Below, piece by piece: positions 17,850 to 26,701 of a DNA stretch of 46,792 bases. The stretch is from assembly GCA_944392205.1 (NCBI GenBank), contig CALXVV010000031.1, positions 1 through 46,792 on the forward strand. The letters run 5' to 3'. Numbering within the stretch: the stretch's first letter is position 1; the number at the start of each line of letters is the position of its first letter. The stretch comes from an uncultured Alphaproteobacteria bacterium. Its GTDB lineage: Bacteria; Pseudomonadota; Alphaproteobacteria; RF32; CAG-239. The translations under genes and the position numbers were made by a program. The notes beneath the pieces were generated by a model. That model did no database searches and had not been told where the DNA came from. It saw nothing but the letters and a program-made list of their open reading frames with translations.

Positions 17850-18488
17850 TTATTTTTTGAATTTGATTTTGCTTTCCTGGCCGTTAAACAAGCGGACAAA
17901 GTTTGCGTGGTGGCGCACCAAAATCAAAACCACGATAAAGGTATAAAACACCAAATGCACTATATCGCTCATATAATAAGTGAGGAGCGGCACAAAGAAA
18001 ACCGCGGTGATGGCCGAAAGCGAAGAATAGCGAAACATTACCGCCATAATAATCCAAATCAGCAAAGCCACAAGAGCAATCTGTGGATTTAAGACCAATA
18101 CAAAACCAAAAGCAGAGGCCACGCCTTTTCCGCCTTTGAATTTGAGCCAAACCGGAAAATTGTGCCCCAAAATGGCGCAGGTTCCGGCAATGAGCGCAGC
18201 CAGTTGGGAAACAGTGGTTGGCATTCCAAAAAAGTCATAAGCATAATCCGGGCAGAATTTTTTGGCGACATAGGCGGCCAAGCCGGCTTTTGAGGCATCA
18301 AGCAAAACAGTAAGCAGAGCCAAAGTCTTGTTGCCGGTGCGCAAAACATTGGTGGCGCCGATATTGCCGGAGCCTATTTTTCTGATATCGCCATATCCGG
18401 CCAAAAAACAAAGTACCAAACCAAAAGGAATAGAGCCCAGAAGATAGCCGCCGATTCCAAAAAGAGAGAAAAGTTCTGTATTAGACAT
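17850..18488 (-). CDS. plsY: Acyl-phosphate glycerol-3-phosphate acyltransferase PlsY
   Basis: PlsY transfers an acyl chain from acyl phosphate to glycerol-3-phosphate, the first step of phospholipid synthesis. The 212-residue integral membrane protein has several hydrophobic helices and the three family motifs: GSIPFGLV then GSGNIGATNVLR (motif 1), GHNFPVWLKFKGGKGVA (motif 2, phosphate-binding glycines) and a more weakly conserved third. It is the promoter-proximal gene of the plsY-dprA-topA operon and is divergent from pyrH. Confidence 0.95.
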   Translation of the reverse strand: MSNTELFSLFGIGGYLLGSIPFGLVLCFLAGYGDIRKIGSGNIGATNVLRTGNKTLALLTVLLDASKAGLAAYVAKKFCPDYAYDFFGMPTTVSQLAALIAGTCAILGHNFPVWLKFKGGKGVASAFGFVLVLNPQIALVALLIWIIMAVMFRYSSLSAITAVFFVPLLTYYMSDIVHLVFYTFIVVLILVRHHANFVRLFNGQESKIKFKK

Positions 18489-18641
18489 GGAAAAATCCCT
18501 TAAATATTTCAGAATAAATACTTCTTAACGCCTAAAGATGGCTTTGGCAACCCTCTTTATGCAGAAAAGCAGAAAAAACTGATGACAAATGGATTAAAGT
18601 TGTTAATATTGAGAAAAATTAATCTGCAAAAAGAGTTTTTC

Positions 18642-19352
18642 ATGAAACCGATTTATAAAAGAATTTTGCTTAAACTTTCCGGCGAAGGGCTGATGGGAGA
18701 TAAAGCATTCGGGATGTCGGCAGAGGTTATCAAAGACTTGGCAGCCCAAATCAAAAAAGTGCACGACAGCGGGGTAGAAGTTTGCATTGTCGTGGGCGGG
18801 GGCAACATTTTCAGAGGTGCCAAAGAGGCCTCCAAGGGAATGAACCGCACGGTTGCCGACCAGGTGGGAATGTTGGCCACCGTCATGAATGCTCTTTATA
18901 TTCAAAACGCATTAGAGGCAATCGGCACCCAGGCGCGTGTCCTTTCAGGCTTAAGCATTCCTCAGGTTTGTGAAACCTACATGTATCGCCGTGCGCTGCG
19001 CCACTTGGAAAAAGGGCGGATAATTATTTTTGCCGGAGGCACCGGTAATCCATACTTTACGACTGATACGGGAGCGGCTTTGCGCGCCTCTGAAATGCAG
19101 TGCGATGCGCTGCTTAAGGCCACTCAGGTAGATGGTGTGTATGATGCGGACCCACGCAAAAATAACAAGGCCAAAAAGTATGATGCCGTAAGCTATGATG
19201 AAGTTATTCAAAAAAATCTGGCAGTGATGGATTTGACCGCAGTATCACTGGCCAAAGAAAACCAGATACCGATTGTTGTTTTTTCGCAACACGGAGAAAA
19301 AGCACTTGAGAATGCCGTCTGCGGCAAAGGAAAATTTACAATAATTAAGTAG
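18642..19352 (+). CDS. pyrH: Uridylate kinase
   Basis: PyrH phosphorylates UMP to UDP with ATP. I start it at the ATG at 18642 (236 residues), since MKPIYKRILLKLSGEGL is the conserved beginning of the family; the open frame extends 20 codons upstream without similarity. Visible motifs are VVGGGNIFRG (nucleotide binding), the Asp-containing DQVGMLATVMNAL, GGTGNPYFTTDTGAALRA and KATQVDGVYDADP. It leads the plus-strand cluster pyrH-frr-uppS-cdsA-rseP-bamA. The ribosome-binding site (AAAGAG) is moderate. Confidence 0.96.
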   Translation: MKPIYKRILLKLSGEGLMGDKAFGMSAEVIKDLAAQIKKVHDSGVEVCIVVGGGNIFRGAKEASKGMNRTVADQVGMLATVMNALYIQNALEAIGTQARVLSGLSIPQVCETYMYRRALRHLEKGRIIIFAGGTGNPYFTTDTGAALRASEMQCDALLKATQVDGVYDADPRKNNKAKKYDAVSYDEVIQKNLAVMDLTAVSLAKENQIPIVVFSQHGEKALENAVCGKGKFTIIK

Positions 19353-19369
19353 TTAAAAAGGAAACAAAC

Positions 19370-19933
19370 ATGACAGATTTTAGTTCAATCAAAGCAGATG
19401 CCAAAGAGCGTATGGAAAAGACGCTCGATTCGCTCAAAGCCGACTTCGGCGGTTTGCGCGCCGGCAGAGCCCATGTAAGCTTGCTTGATGGCATTATGGT
19501 AGAAGCTTATGGCTCCATGACCCCGCTTTCTCAAGTCGGAACCATTTCGGTGCCCGATGCCCGCACGCTATCTGTCAGCGTTTGGGACAGAAGCTTGGCC
19601 AAAGCAGTAGAAAAAGCAATCATGGAATCAGATTTGGGCTTAAATCCGGCCTCAGACGGACAATTGATACGTATTCCGATTCCGCCTCTGTCAGAGGAGC
19701 GCCGCAAAGAGCTTTTGAAAGTGGCCGGCAAATATGCGGAAAACAACAAGGTAGCGATTCGCAATATCCGCCGCGATGCCTTGGATGATGTCAAAAAGCT
19801 CAAAAAAGATAACGCCATTTCTGAAGATGATGAAAAACGTTTTGAAAACGAGATTCAGAAGTTAACTGACGATTCTATTAAGAAAATTGATGAAATGATG
19901 TCCCAAAAAGAAAAAGACATAATGCAGGTATAG
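19370..19933 (+). CDS. frr: Ribosome recycling factor
   Basis: Frr, with EF-G, splits the post-termination ribosome. The 187-residue length is normal. Conserved segments include LRAGRAHVSLLDGI, YGSMTPLSQVGTISVPDARTL, ESDLGLNPASDGQLIRIPIPPLSEERRKEL and the long helical C-terminus (VAIRNIRRDALDDVKKLKK). It begins 17 bp after pyrH behind an AAAGGAAA site, in the usual pyrH-frr pair. Confidence 0.97.
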   Translation: MTDFSSIKADAKERMEKTLDSLKADFGGLRAGRAHVSLLDGIMVEAYGSMTPLSQVGTISVPDARTLSVSVWDRSLAKAVEKAIMESDLGLNPASDGQLIRIPIPPLSEERRKELLKVAGKYAENNKVAIRNIRRDALDDVKKLKKDNAISEDDEKRFENEIQKLTDDSIKKIDEMMSQKEKDIMQV

Positions 19934-19945
19934 GGACGCTTTAAG

Positions 19946-20650
19946 GTGACTTCAGATCAATTACAGCATATAGCCATTATTATGGACGGCAACGGCCGCT
20001 GGGCGCAAAAGAGAGGACTGCCGCGCTCGGCCGGACACAAAAAAGGCGCAGAAACTTTGCAAGAAGTTGTCAGGGCTGCTGGGGAATTGGGTATCAAATA
20101 TCTGACGCTTTATGCCTTCTCAACCGAGAACTGGCAAAGGGATGCAGAAGAAGTTGATGGGCTGATGAACCTGCTCCGCCAATACCTGAAATCTGAATTA
20201 AAAGAGATTCAAGAAAAAGGCGTCAGAATAATTTTCATCGGCGAGCGGCACATGTTGGCGGCAGATATTGTCAGCCAAATGGCTAAAATTGAACATGATA
20301 CAGCCAAAAATGACAAGATGACATTGTGCATTGCCCTAAGCTATGGCTCCAGACAAGAAATTGTTTCTGCAGCGCAAAAAATAGCTTCTTTGGCACAAAA
20401 AGGGGATATCCGGATTGAAGATATTGATATTAAAATGTTTTCGGATATGCTCTATACCAAAGATATCCCAGACCCTGATTTGGTTATTCGTACCAGCGGG
20501 GAGCAGAGAATAAGCAACTACCTTTTGTGGCAGATAGCCTATTCGGAATTATTTTTTACACCGACTCTTTGGCCGGATTTTAATAAACAAGAACTAGAAA
20601 AAATTATTGAGGACTTCAACCATCGGGAGAGAAGATATGGAAAAGTCTAA
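19946..20650 (+). CDS. uppS: Undecaprenyl diphosphate synthase
   Basis: This cis-prenyltransferase makes C55 undecaprenyl diphosphate, the lipid carrier for peptidoglycan and O-antigen units. The 234-residue protein has the signature IAIIMDGNGRWAQKRG with the catalytic Asp, GHKKGAETL, LTLYAFSTENWQR, and the C-terminal DPDLVIRTSGEQRISNYLLWQ. The start is taken as GTG at 19946; no ATG lies nearby in frame. The 3' end overlaps cdsA by 14 bp, implying translational coupling. Confidence 0.95.
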   Translation: MTSDQLQHIAIIMDGNGRWAQKRGLPRSAGHKKGAETLQEVVRAAGELGIKYLTLYAFSTENWQRDAEEVDGLMNLLRQYLKSELKEIQEKGVRIIFIGERHMLAADIVSQMAKIEHDTAKNDKMTLCIALSYGSRQEIVSAAQKIASLAQKGDIRIEDIDIKMFSDMLYTKDIPDPDLVIRTSGEQRISNYLLWQIAYSELFFTPTLWPDFNKQELEKIIEDFNHRERRYGKV

Positions 20651-21425
20651 ACTTCGTTCTTTTATCAAACGGACTGTCAGTGCGTTGATTATGGCCCCTC
20701 TGGTCATCTGGTGTCTATACGCCGGATATCCGTTTATTCAGATTTTGGCTTTGTTGGTCGGAGCGCTCCTTTCTTGGGAGTGGGCGCAGATGGTTCCCTC
20801 TGTAAGAGGAGCTTTTTATGCGGTTCTTTATACATTTGTAACCTCTATTGCCATTTTTATGGGGCCGGATTGGCCGTATTTCTGCTGTCTGGCAGCAGGC
20901 CTTGTGCTGGCATGGATAAAAGCCAAGGGCGAGGCCAGACGCAATCTGTTGGTATTGGGTGTTGCTTATACCTCCATCGGGATTGGTTCCGTTATGTGGC
21001 TCTATGAATTGGTTGGCTTTGGCGTCACGTTTTGGTTTATGCTGGTTGTTTGGTCGGTAGATATCGGCGGCATGGTGGTCGGCTGCACTGTAAAAGGGCC
21101 GAAATTAGCGCCCAAAATCAGCCCCAACAAAACATGGTCCGGTTTGTTTGGTGGAATTTTGTTTGCTGTTTGCATCGGAAATTTGTTCTGTTGGTATGCC
21201 GGTGCCGGTGCGCATCTTTTGTACTACGGAGGTTTGGCCGTTATCTTGGCTGTGGTAGCCCAGATGGGTGATTTGGTAGAATCAAAAATCAAGCGCTCTC
21301 TGAACCTCAAAGATTCAAGCGATTTAATTCCCGGCCACGGCGGCGTTTTTGACCGCATAGATGGCATGATATTTACGGCACCGCTGGTTTATATCGCATT
21401 TCGTTATATTTTATATATTTTGTAG
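20637..21425 (+). CDS. cdsA: Phosphatidate cytidylyltransferase
   Basis: CdsA converts phosphatidic acid and CTP to CDP-diacylglycerol, the branch point for all phospholipids. The 262-residue membrane protein has about seven or eight hydrophobic segments and the CDS signature near its end: SPNKTWSGLFGG, QMGDLVESKIKRSLNLKDSSDLIPGHGGVFDRIDG. I start it at 20637, where a GGGAGAGAAG site precedes the ATG; an upstream in-frame ATG at 20607 lies inside uppS. Many relatives have dxr between cdsA and rseP; here it is absent. Confidence 0.95.
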   Translation: MEKSKLRSFIKRTVSALIMAPLVIWCLYAGYPFIQILALLVGALLSWEWAQMVPSVRGAFYAVLYTFVTSIAIFMGPDWPYFCCLAAGLVLAWIKAKGEARRNLLVLGVAYTSIGIGSVMWLYELVGFGVTFWFMLVVWSVDIGGMVVGCTVKGPKLAPKISPNKTWSGLFGGILFAVCIGNLFCWYAGAGAHLLYYGGLAVILAVVAQMGDLVESKIKRSLNLKDSSDLIPGHGGVFDRIDGMIFTAPLVYIAFRYILYIL

Positions 21426-21443
21426 AAAAGAGGCTTACTAAAG

Positions 21444-22574
21444 ATGGATTGGCTGATAAACACGGCTTACTATGTTGTTCCCTTCATAGTTTTATTGGGG
21501 ATATTGGTTTTTGTTCACGAGCTTGGGCACTTTTTGGTGGCCAGGCTTTGTGGTGTGAAGGTATCTGAGTTTTCAATCGGATTCGGCAAAAAGCTATGGG
21601 GTCGCACAGATAAGCATGGCACTGAATGGAGGCTTTCTGCCATTCCGTTGGGTGGTTATTGTAAATTTTTAGGCGATGATGATGTCGCCAGTGCCGGAGA
21701 TAGCAGTACGGGGTTAAGCGAAGAAGATAAAAAATACGCCTTTGGCTATCAGAATCCGTTTAAGAAGTTGGCAATTGTTTTGGCCGGTCCGGGGGCAAAT
21801 TATTTGTTTGCGATATTGGTTTTTGCTTCCATATTCTTCTTCTTGGGCAAAATGGAATTTCCGGCAGTGGTCGGCGAGGTCATCAAAGGCGGCGCAGCCG
21901 AAAGCGGAGGTGTCCTAAAAGGCGATAAAATTTTAAAGGTTAATGGCAAGGAAGTCAAAAACTTCACGGAGCTTCGCCAGGAAGTAGACATGCACACCGA
22001 TGAGGAAGTCAAACTGGAGATAGACAGGGCGGGGAAAATCGTACATCTGAGTTTTCCGCTCAAAGTTGTGCCCCTAGAGGTTGAGGCCAATCAGCCTGCG
22101 GAGCAACGGCCCATGTTGGGTATTCGCTCGGTGAGTGTGATAGAAGTTGAGCCTGAAGATATATCTTTGTGGGAGGCTTTGTCGGATGCAACAGCCGAAA
22201 CTTGGCGCATTACGGAAGTAACACTGCGCGGTGTCGGACAGATGATAAGCGGCAAAAGGGATACCGATGAGGTTGGCGGCATATTGCGCATAGCGGAGAT
22301 GTCGGGAGATATCACCAAAGAGAACGGGATTATAGATTTTATAGCATTTATGGCCTTGTTGTCGATAAATTTAGGTCTGATAAACCTATTTCCGATACCT
22401 CTTCTGGACGGAGGTCACGTTGTTATTTATTTGATAGAGATTATTGCCGGACGAGAGATTAACGAAAAAGCCAAAGAATATGTCTTTCGTTTTGGCTTTT
22501 TGGTGCTGATATCTTTAATGATATTTGCTACCTACAATGATTTTAACCACTTGTTTAACCGTTGGTTTTCATAA
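21444..22574 (+). CDS. rseP: Site-2 protease RseP
   Basis: RseP is an inner-membrane zinc metalloprotease that cuts anti-sigma factors and leftover signal peptides within the membrane. The 376-residue protein has the zinc site FVHELGHFLVAR (HExxH) in the first membrane helix, a periplasmic PDZ domain at ~130-210 (VVGEVIKGGAAESGGVLKGDKIL), and the second metal motif NLFPIPLLDGGH near residue 315. It lies 18 bp after cdsA and directly before bamA. Only one PDZ repeat is clear, as in many alphaproteobacterial forms. Confidence 0.95.
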   Translation: MDWLINTAYYVVPFIVLLGILVFVHELGHFLVARLCGVKVSEFSIGFGKKLWGRTDKHGTEWRLSAIPLGGYCKFLGDDDVASAGDSSTGLSEEDKKYAFGYQNPFKKLAIVLAGPGANYLFAILVFASIFFFLGKMEFPAVVGEVIKGGAAESGGVLKGDKILKVNGKEVKNFTELRQEVDMHTDEEVKLEIDRAGKIVHLSFPLKVVPLEVEANQPAEQRPMLGIRSVSVIEVEPEDISLWEALSDATAETWRITEVTLRGVGQMISGKRDTDEVGGILRIAEMSGDITKENGIIDFIAFMALLSINLGLINLFPIPLLDGGHVVIYLIEIIAGREINEKAKEYVFRFGFLVLISLMIFATYNDFNHLFNRWFS

Positions 22575-22585
22575 AGGAACAGATG

Positions 22586-24847
22586 ATGAAGTTATTAAAA
22601 CTTGGGACTTTTGCATTTTGCCTTTTGAGCGGCGTTTCTGCCCAAGCGGCCACAGTCTACGTGAGAGATGTGGAGATAGAGGGGTTGGAACGAGTGGAGC
22701 CGGAGACGGTTTTGTCATATGTTGAGGTAAAGAAAAACGCCCTAACCGATGATGCAAAACTGGATGCCTCTCTAAAGCAGCTTTACGCAACCGGGTTGTT
22801 TAACGATGTTTCCTTGAATGTTAGTCCGGACGGAGTGCTGGTGATAAAGGTAGAAGAAAACCCGGTTATCAATAAAGTCTTGTTTGACGGCAATGACAAG
22901 GTTGATGATGAGATGTTGACCGCCGAGGTGAAATTAACTCCAAGGTCCACATATTCCAGAGCCAAGGTTCAAGAAGATGTGCAGAGGATTTTAGAGGTCT
23001 ATAAACGCACGGGGCGTTATGCGGCGGTTGTTGAGCCGCAAATAATAAAGCGGGATCAAAACCGAGTTGATTTGATATTCAAGATAGATGAAGGTCCGTT
23101 AGCTGTAATAGACAAGGTAAACTTTATTGGTAATCGTCACTATGATCATGATGACTTACAAGAAGTGATTATGAGTAAAGAAAGCCGCTGGTACCGAATA
23201 TTCTCATCCTCTGAAAACTATGATGCCGAGAAGACTAACTATGATAAGGAGTTGCTGCGCCGTTTTTATTTTAAGCGTGGTTATGCAGATTTCAGAGTTG
23301 TTTCTGCAGTTGCGGAATTAAGCCCTGATAGCAAATCTTTTGTGCTGACGTATGTTCTGGACGAGGGCAAACGCTACAAGGTAAAAGACATAAGCATCAC
23401 CTCAGAGATTAAAGATGTAAATCCGGATGATTTCAAGGAATATTTGGAGATAGAAAGCGGGGATTGGTATAATAACGATTTGGTAGAAAAAAGCGTCACT
23501 GCTCTGACCGATGAGCTGGGCAAGAAAGGTTTTGCCTTTGTAGATGTTAACCCCGAATTGGTAAAAAACACCGAGACCGGAGATATAGACATCATCTTTC
23601 ACATCAATGAAGGGCAGCGCATATTTGTAGACCGCATCAATATCAGCGGCAACACCCGCACGCATGATGAGGTTATCCGTCGTGAGTTCCGCATAGAAGA
23701 AGGCGATGCGTTTAACACATCTAAGATAAAGGATTCCAGACGTAATGTTGAGAATTTGGATTACTTCAGCAAGGTAGATATTCAGACCGTTCCCAAGGAT
23801 GCCAATAAGGCAGATTTGAATGTCAATGTGGAAGAAAAGTCAACGGGTTATTTCAATGTCGGTGTTGGTTATTCAACCGTAAACGGCGCGTTGGTAAGAG
23901 CCGGTGTAACGGAAAACAACTTCCGCGGTCTCGGACAACGTTTGAGCGTAGATGCAGGTGTTTCGGAGCGTTCACAAGACTACAACATCAGCTTTACCGA
24001 GCCTTATTTCTTGGATAGGAGGCTCCGAGCCGGATTTGACTTGTTCCGCATAGATGAGGATTATCAGGATGAAAGCTCTTATGATAGTTCATCAACCGGT
24101 GGCCGCCTGCGTATGGGGTGGAACTATACAGACAACTTGTCACAACAAGTTCGTTACACCCTAAAAGATGATGAAATCAGCAACGTTGGCAGTGAGGCTT
24201 CCAAGTATATTAAGGACGAGGAAGGAAGCTATGTCGATTCATCTATCGGTCAGACAATTGTATATGACAAGAGAGATAGTTTTATTTCACCCAAAGAGGG
24301 GTATTATCTATCATTTGGTAACGATGTTGCCGGTGCCGGAGGCGATGAGAAATACTTAAAATTTGATGCCAAGGCATATCAGTATTTTACATTGGCAGAT
24401 TACTACACATTTAAGTTTTTCGTTAATGCCGGGTACATTACCGGTTATGGCGGCAAAGATGTTCGCCTACCCAACCGTTACTACCTGGGCGGTTCAACCT
24501 TGAGAGGTTTTGACGTTGCAGGTATTGGTGCCAGAGATAAGTATACAAAAGATGCCTTAGGTGGTAACTGGATGGTCTACACCGGAGGTGAGGTCACTTT
24601 CCCGATAGGTCTGGACGAGGTAGGCATCAAAGGCCGCACGTTTGTCGATATGGGAATGCTGGGTAAACCAGATAATATGAACCGTGCGGATGTAGAGTAT
24701 TCATCCACCCCGCGTGTGGCGGCAGGTTTTGGTTTCCAGTGGCTGTCACCGATGGGGCAGATAGACATCGACTTTGGTTTCCCGATTGTTAAGGAAGATT
24801 ACGATGAGACTCAAGTCTTCCGTCTGAATTTTGGTACACGTTTATAA
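22586..24847 (+). CDS. bamA: Outer-membrane protein assembly factor BamA
   Basis: BamA is the core Omp85 channel that folds beta-barrels into the outer membrane. After a signal peptide (cleavage near AQA-ATVY, residue ~21) come five POTRA domains, each with a VxxIxfxGN-type start (for example VINKVLFDGN, IDKVNFIGNRH, VDRINISGNTR), then a 16-strand barrel with the LRGF loop-6 motif (STLRGFDVAG). The chosen ATG at 22586 has AAAGGA 7 bp upstream; the adjacent ATG at 22583 is also possible. The last residue is Leu rather than the usual aromatic, although NFGTRL otherwise looks like a beta-signal. Confidence 0.96.
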   Translation: MKLLKLGTFAFCLLSGVSAQAATVYVRDVEIEGLERVEPETVLSYVEVKKNALTDDAKLDASLKQLYATGLFNDVSLNVSPDGVLVIKVEENPVINKVLFDGNDKVDDEMLTAEVKLTPRSTYSRAKVQEDVQRILEVYKRTGRYAAVVEPQIIKRDQNRVDLIFKIDEGPLAVIDKVNFIGNRHYDHDDLQEVIMSKESRWYRIFSSSENYDAEKTNYDKELLRRFYFKRGYADFRVVSAVAELSPDSKSFVLTYVLDEGKRYKVKDISITSEIKDVNPDDFKEYLEIESGDWYNNDLVEKSVTALTDELGKKGFAFVDVNPELVKNTETGDIDIIFHINEGQRIFVDRINISGNTRTHDEVIRREFRIEEGDAFNTSKIKDSRRNVENLDYFSKVDIQTVPKDANKADLNVNVEEKSTGYFNVGVGYSTVNGALVRAGVTENNFRGLGQRLSVDAGVSERSQDYNISFTEPYFLDRRLRAGFDLFRIDEDYQDESSYDSSSTGGRLRMGWNYTDNLSQQVRYTLKDDEISNVGSEASKYIKDEEGSYVDSSIGQTIVYDKRDSFISPKEGYYLSFGNDVAGAGGDEKYLKFDAKAYQYFTLADYYTFKFFVNAGYITGYGGKDVRLPNRYYLGGSTLRGFDVAGIGARDKYTKDALGGNWMVYTGGEVTFPIGLDEVGIKGRTFVDMGMLGKPDNMNRADVEYSSTPRVAAGFGFQWLSPMGQIDIDFGFPIVKEDYDETQVFRLNFGTRL

Positions 24848-24868
24848 TTTTATAAAAAGGAGTAAAGC

Positions 24869-25882
24869 ATGGTAGATGGCAGATTTTACAAAAACAACGG
24901 CCCGTTTACATTGGCTAAAGTGGCAGAGATTTGCAATGCCAAATTAGAAGATGAGAGCAAGGCAGGGGTAGAGATAAAAGAGCTTTCAACCATATCTCGC
25001 GCAGGCGAGGGGGATATTTGCTTCTTTTATGATAGAAAGAAAAAAGCCTCCGGAGCGGAGATTAAGGCAACAGCATGCGTCACCACGGCAGAGTTGGCAG
25101 AGTTTGTGGCAGACGGCGTGATAAAGCTGATATCGGATAATCCGCATTTGGGTTTTGTAAAATTGAATTATGCAATGTATACAGAAATATTGCCCAAACC
25201 GGAAATTTGCAAAACGGCGGTTATTGCTCCAAGCGCCAAGATAGGCGAAGGCTGCTATATTGGTGATTATGCAGTAATTGGTGAGAATGCAAAGATAGGC
25301 GATGGTTGTATTATTGAGCCGCATGCGGTGATTGGGCACGATTGTGAGATAGGCAGCCATTGTCGCATTGGTAGCCATGCCAACATCATGCATTGCCAAA
25401 TGGGAAATAATTGCTACATTTATGGCGGTGCAAGAATTGGCTGGGATGGTTTTGGATTTATGATGATTGCCGGAGCCCACAAGAGAATACCGCAGTTGGG
25501 CAGAGTAATTATCGGCAATGATGTGGAAGTAGGCGCCAACGCTTGTATAGACCGAGGAGCATTAGATGACACGGTGATAGGCGATGGCTGCCGTATAGAT
25601 GATTTAGTAATGGTAGCGCATAACAACAAACTCGGGCGCGGCTGTATTTTGGTGTCCCAAACCGGTATCGCCGGCAGCTGTGAGTTTGGCGATTATGTAG
25701 TCTGCGGTGGCCAAGTCGGTTTGGCCGACCACCTAAAGGTCGGCACCGGCGCACAGATAGCCGCTCAATCAGGCATTATGCGCGATGTAGAACCTGGAGC
25801 AGTAGTTATGGGATCCCCGGCCGTTCCAATAAAAGACTTTATGCGTCAGGTATCATTCATTCAAAAGGCCGTAAAGAAATAG
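24869..25882 (+). CDS. lpxD: UDP-3-O-acylglucosamine N-acyltransferase
   Basis: LpxD adds the N-linked 3-hydroxyacyl chain in lipid A synthesis (third step). The 337-residue protein has an N-terminal uridine-binding domain (~1-100; STISRAGEGDICFFYDRKK), a left-handed parallel beta-helix of hexapeptide repeats (AVIAPSAKIGEGCYIGDYAVIGENAKIGDG), and a C-terminal helix. The catalytic His region reads VMVAHNNKLG, and GWDGFGF is the conserved insertion. AAGGAG precedes the ATG, 21 bp after bamA. A second, free-standing copy of the N-terminal domain type lies at 30181. Confidence 0.96.
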   Translation: MVDGRFYKNNGPFTLAKVAEICNAKLEDESKAGVEIKELSTISRAGEGDICFFYDRKKKASGAEIKATACVTTAELAEFVADGVIKLISDNPHLGFVKLNYAMYTEILPKPEICKTAVIAPSAKIGEGCYIGDYAVIGENAKIGDGCIIEPHAVIGHDCEIGSHCRIGSHANIMHCQMGNNCYIYGGARIGWDGFGFMMIAGAHKRIPQLGRVIIGNDVEVGANACIDRGALDDTVIGDGCRIDDLVMVAHNNKLGRGCILVSQTGIAGSCEFGDYVVCGGQVGLADHLKVGTGAQIAAQSGIMRDVEPGAVVMGSPAVPIKDFMRQVSFIQKAVKK

Positions 25883-25900
25883 AAAAAAGAAGGAAGAAAA

Positions 25901-26350
25901 ATGTCAGAGAATAAAATTTATACAGTAGAAGAAATCATGGGTATGTTGCCGCACCGCTATCCGTTTTTGTTGGTAGACCGTCTGGAAGTAGAAGTTCCCG
26001 GTGAGAAGGGTGTTGGTTTGAAGAACGTGACCATGAATGAGGAATTTTTCCAAGGCCATTTCCCGGGCAATCCGGTCATGCCGGGAGTTTTGCAAATTGA
26101 GGCAATGGCACAAACGGCAGGAGCTTTGGTTATTTCGGCCGTGCCTGATTATCAGGAAGGTGGCAAGAGTGTTTTGTTTATGTCAATAGACGGCGTAAAA
26201 TTCCGCAAGCCGGTAAAACCGGGCGACCAATTAAGAATGCACGTTGAAAAGATAAGAGAGCGCCGCAATGTGTATGTCTTTAAGGGACAAAGCATGGTAG
26301 ACGGTCACGTTGTTTCCGAGGCAGAATTTACAGCGATGATTATTGGCTAA
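25901..26350 (+). CDS. fabZ: 3-hydroxyacyl-ACP dehydratase FabZ
   Basis: FabZ dehydrates 3-hydroxyacyl-ACP in fatty acid elongation and competes with LpxA for hydroxymyristoyl-ACP. The 149-residue hot-dog protein has LPHRYPFLLVDR, the catalytic His in FQGHFPGNPVMPGVL, and the Glu-bearing helix QIEAMAQTAG. It starts 18 bp after lpxD behind a GAAGGAAG site. A strong terminator follows, so lpxA downstream is separated from this transcript. Confidence 0.97.
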   Translation: MSENKIYTVEEIMGMLPHRYPFLLVDRLEVEVPGEKGVGLKNVTMNEEFFQGHFPGNPVMPGVLQIEAMAQTAGALVISAVPDYQEGGKSVLFMSIDGVKFRKPVKPGDQLRMHVEKIRERRNVYVFKGQSMVDGHVVSEAEFTAMIIG

Positions 26351-26370
26351 AATTAGCCAGATATGAGATT

Positions 26371-26405
26371 CAAAGCCGCTAAGGGAAAATCCCTAAGCGG
26401 CTTTT
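26371..26405 (+). terminator. Bidirectional terminator between fabZ and the HTH gene
   Basis: AAAGCCGCTAAGGGA and TCCCTAAGCGGCTTTT form a nearly perfect 14-bp stem with a 4-base loop and flanking A and T tracts. It ends the fabZ transcript and also serves the convergent HTH gene. Confidence 0.92.
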
Positions 26406-26408
26406 GGT

Positions 26409-26645
26409 TTAGTGTTTTTTATGATGCCTGTCATCCAGAGAGATTCTGATTTGTTTGCGATAGAAATGGATCAGATGCAGATATTTTTTGAAAGAAAGAG
26501 CTTCTCCGCGTTCAATACCATCAATGTTAGCAACAGATAAATCGCACCGACAAGCGACATTGGTAATGGGTAGATTTTTATCCTGCCTGATTTGCCTGAG
26601 TTGTGAGGCCAATTGACCTCGCAAGATAGAAGAAAAATTATTCAT
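26409..26645 (-). CDS. Small XRE-type helix-turn-helix protein
   Basis: The 78-residue product reads as a single HTH domain: LRQIRQDKNLPITNVACRCDLSVANIDGIERGE fits the Cro/C1 pattern, with the second (recognition) helix at about 35-48. The tail is basic (DDRHHKKH). An AGGAGGTG site precedes the ATG by 5 bp. It sits in reverse orientation between fabZ and lpxA, which are adjacent in most alphaproteobacteria, and is preceded on its own strand by a candidate structured RNA ending in a terminator hairpin. That suggests an inserted, riboregulated or mobile-element-derived regulator. Target unknown. Confidence 0.72.
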   Translation of the reverse strand: MNNFSSILRGQLASQLRQIRQDKNLPITNVACRCDLSVANIDGIERGEALSFKKYLHLIHFYRKQIRISLDDRHHKKH

Positions 26646-26670
26646 CGTTTCACCTCCTGAATTTCTTATT

Positions 26671-26701
26671 AAAAAGAAACCGCCTTAAAAAGTTAAGGCG
26701 G
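26671..26701 (-). terminator. Terminator or attenuator hairpin before the HTH gene
   Basis: On the minus strand CCGCCTTAA and TTAAGGCGG form a perfect 9-bp stem with a 4-base loop, followed by TTTCTTTTTAA. It lies 26 bp before the HTH start, so it either ends a free RNA or attenuates the HTH gene. Confidence 0.85.
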
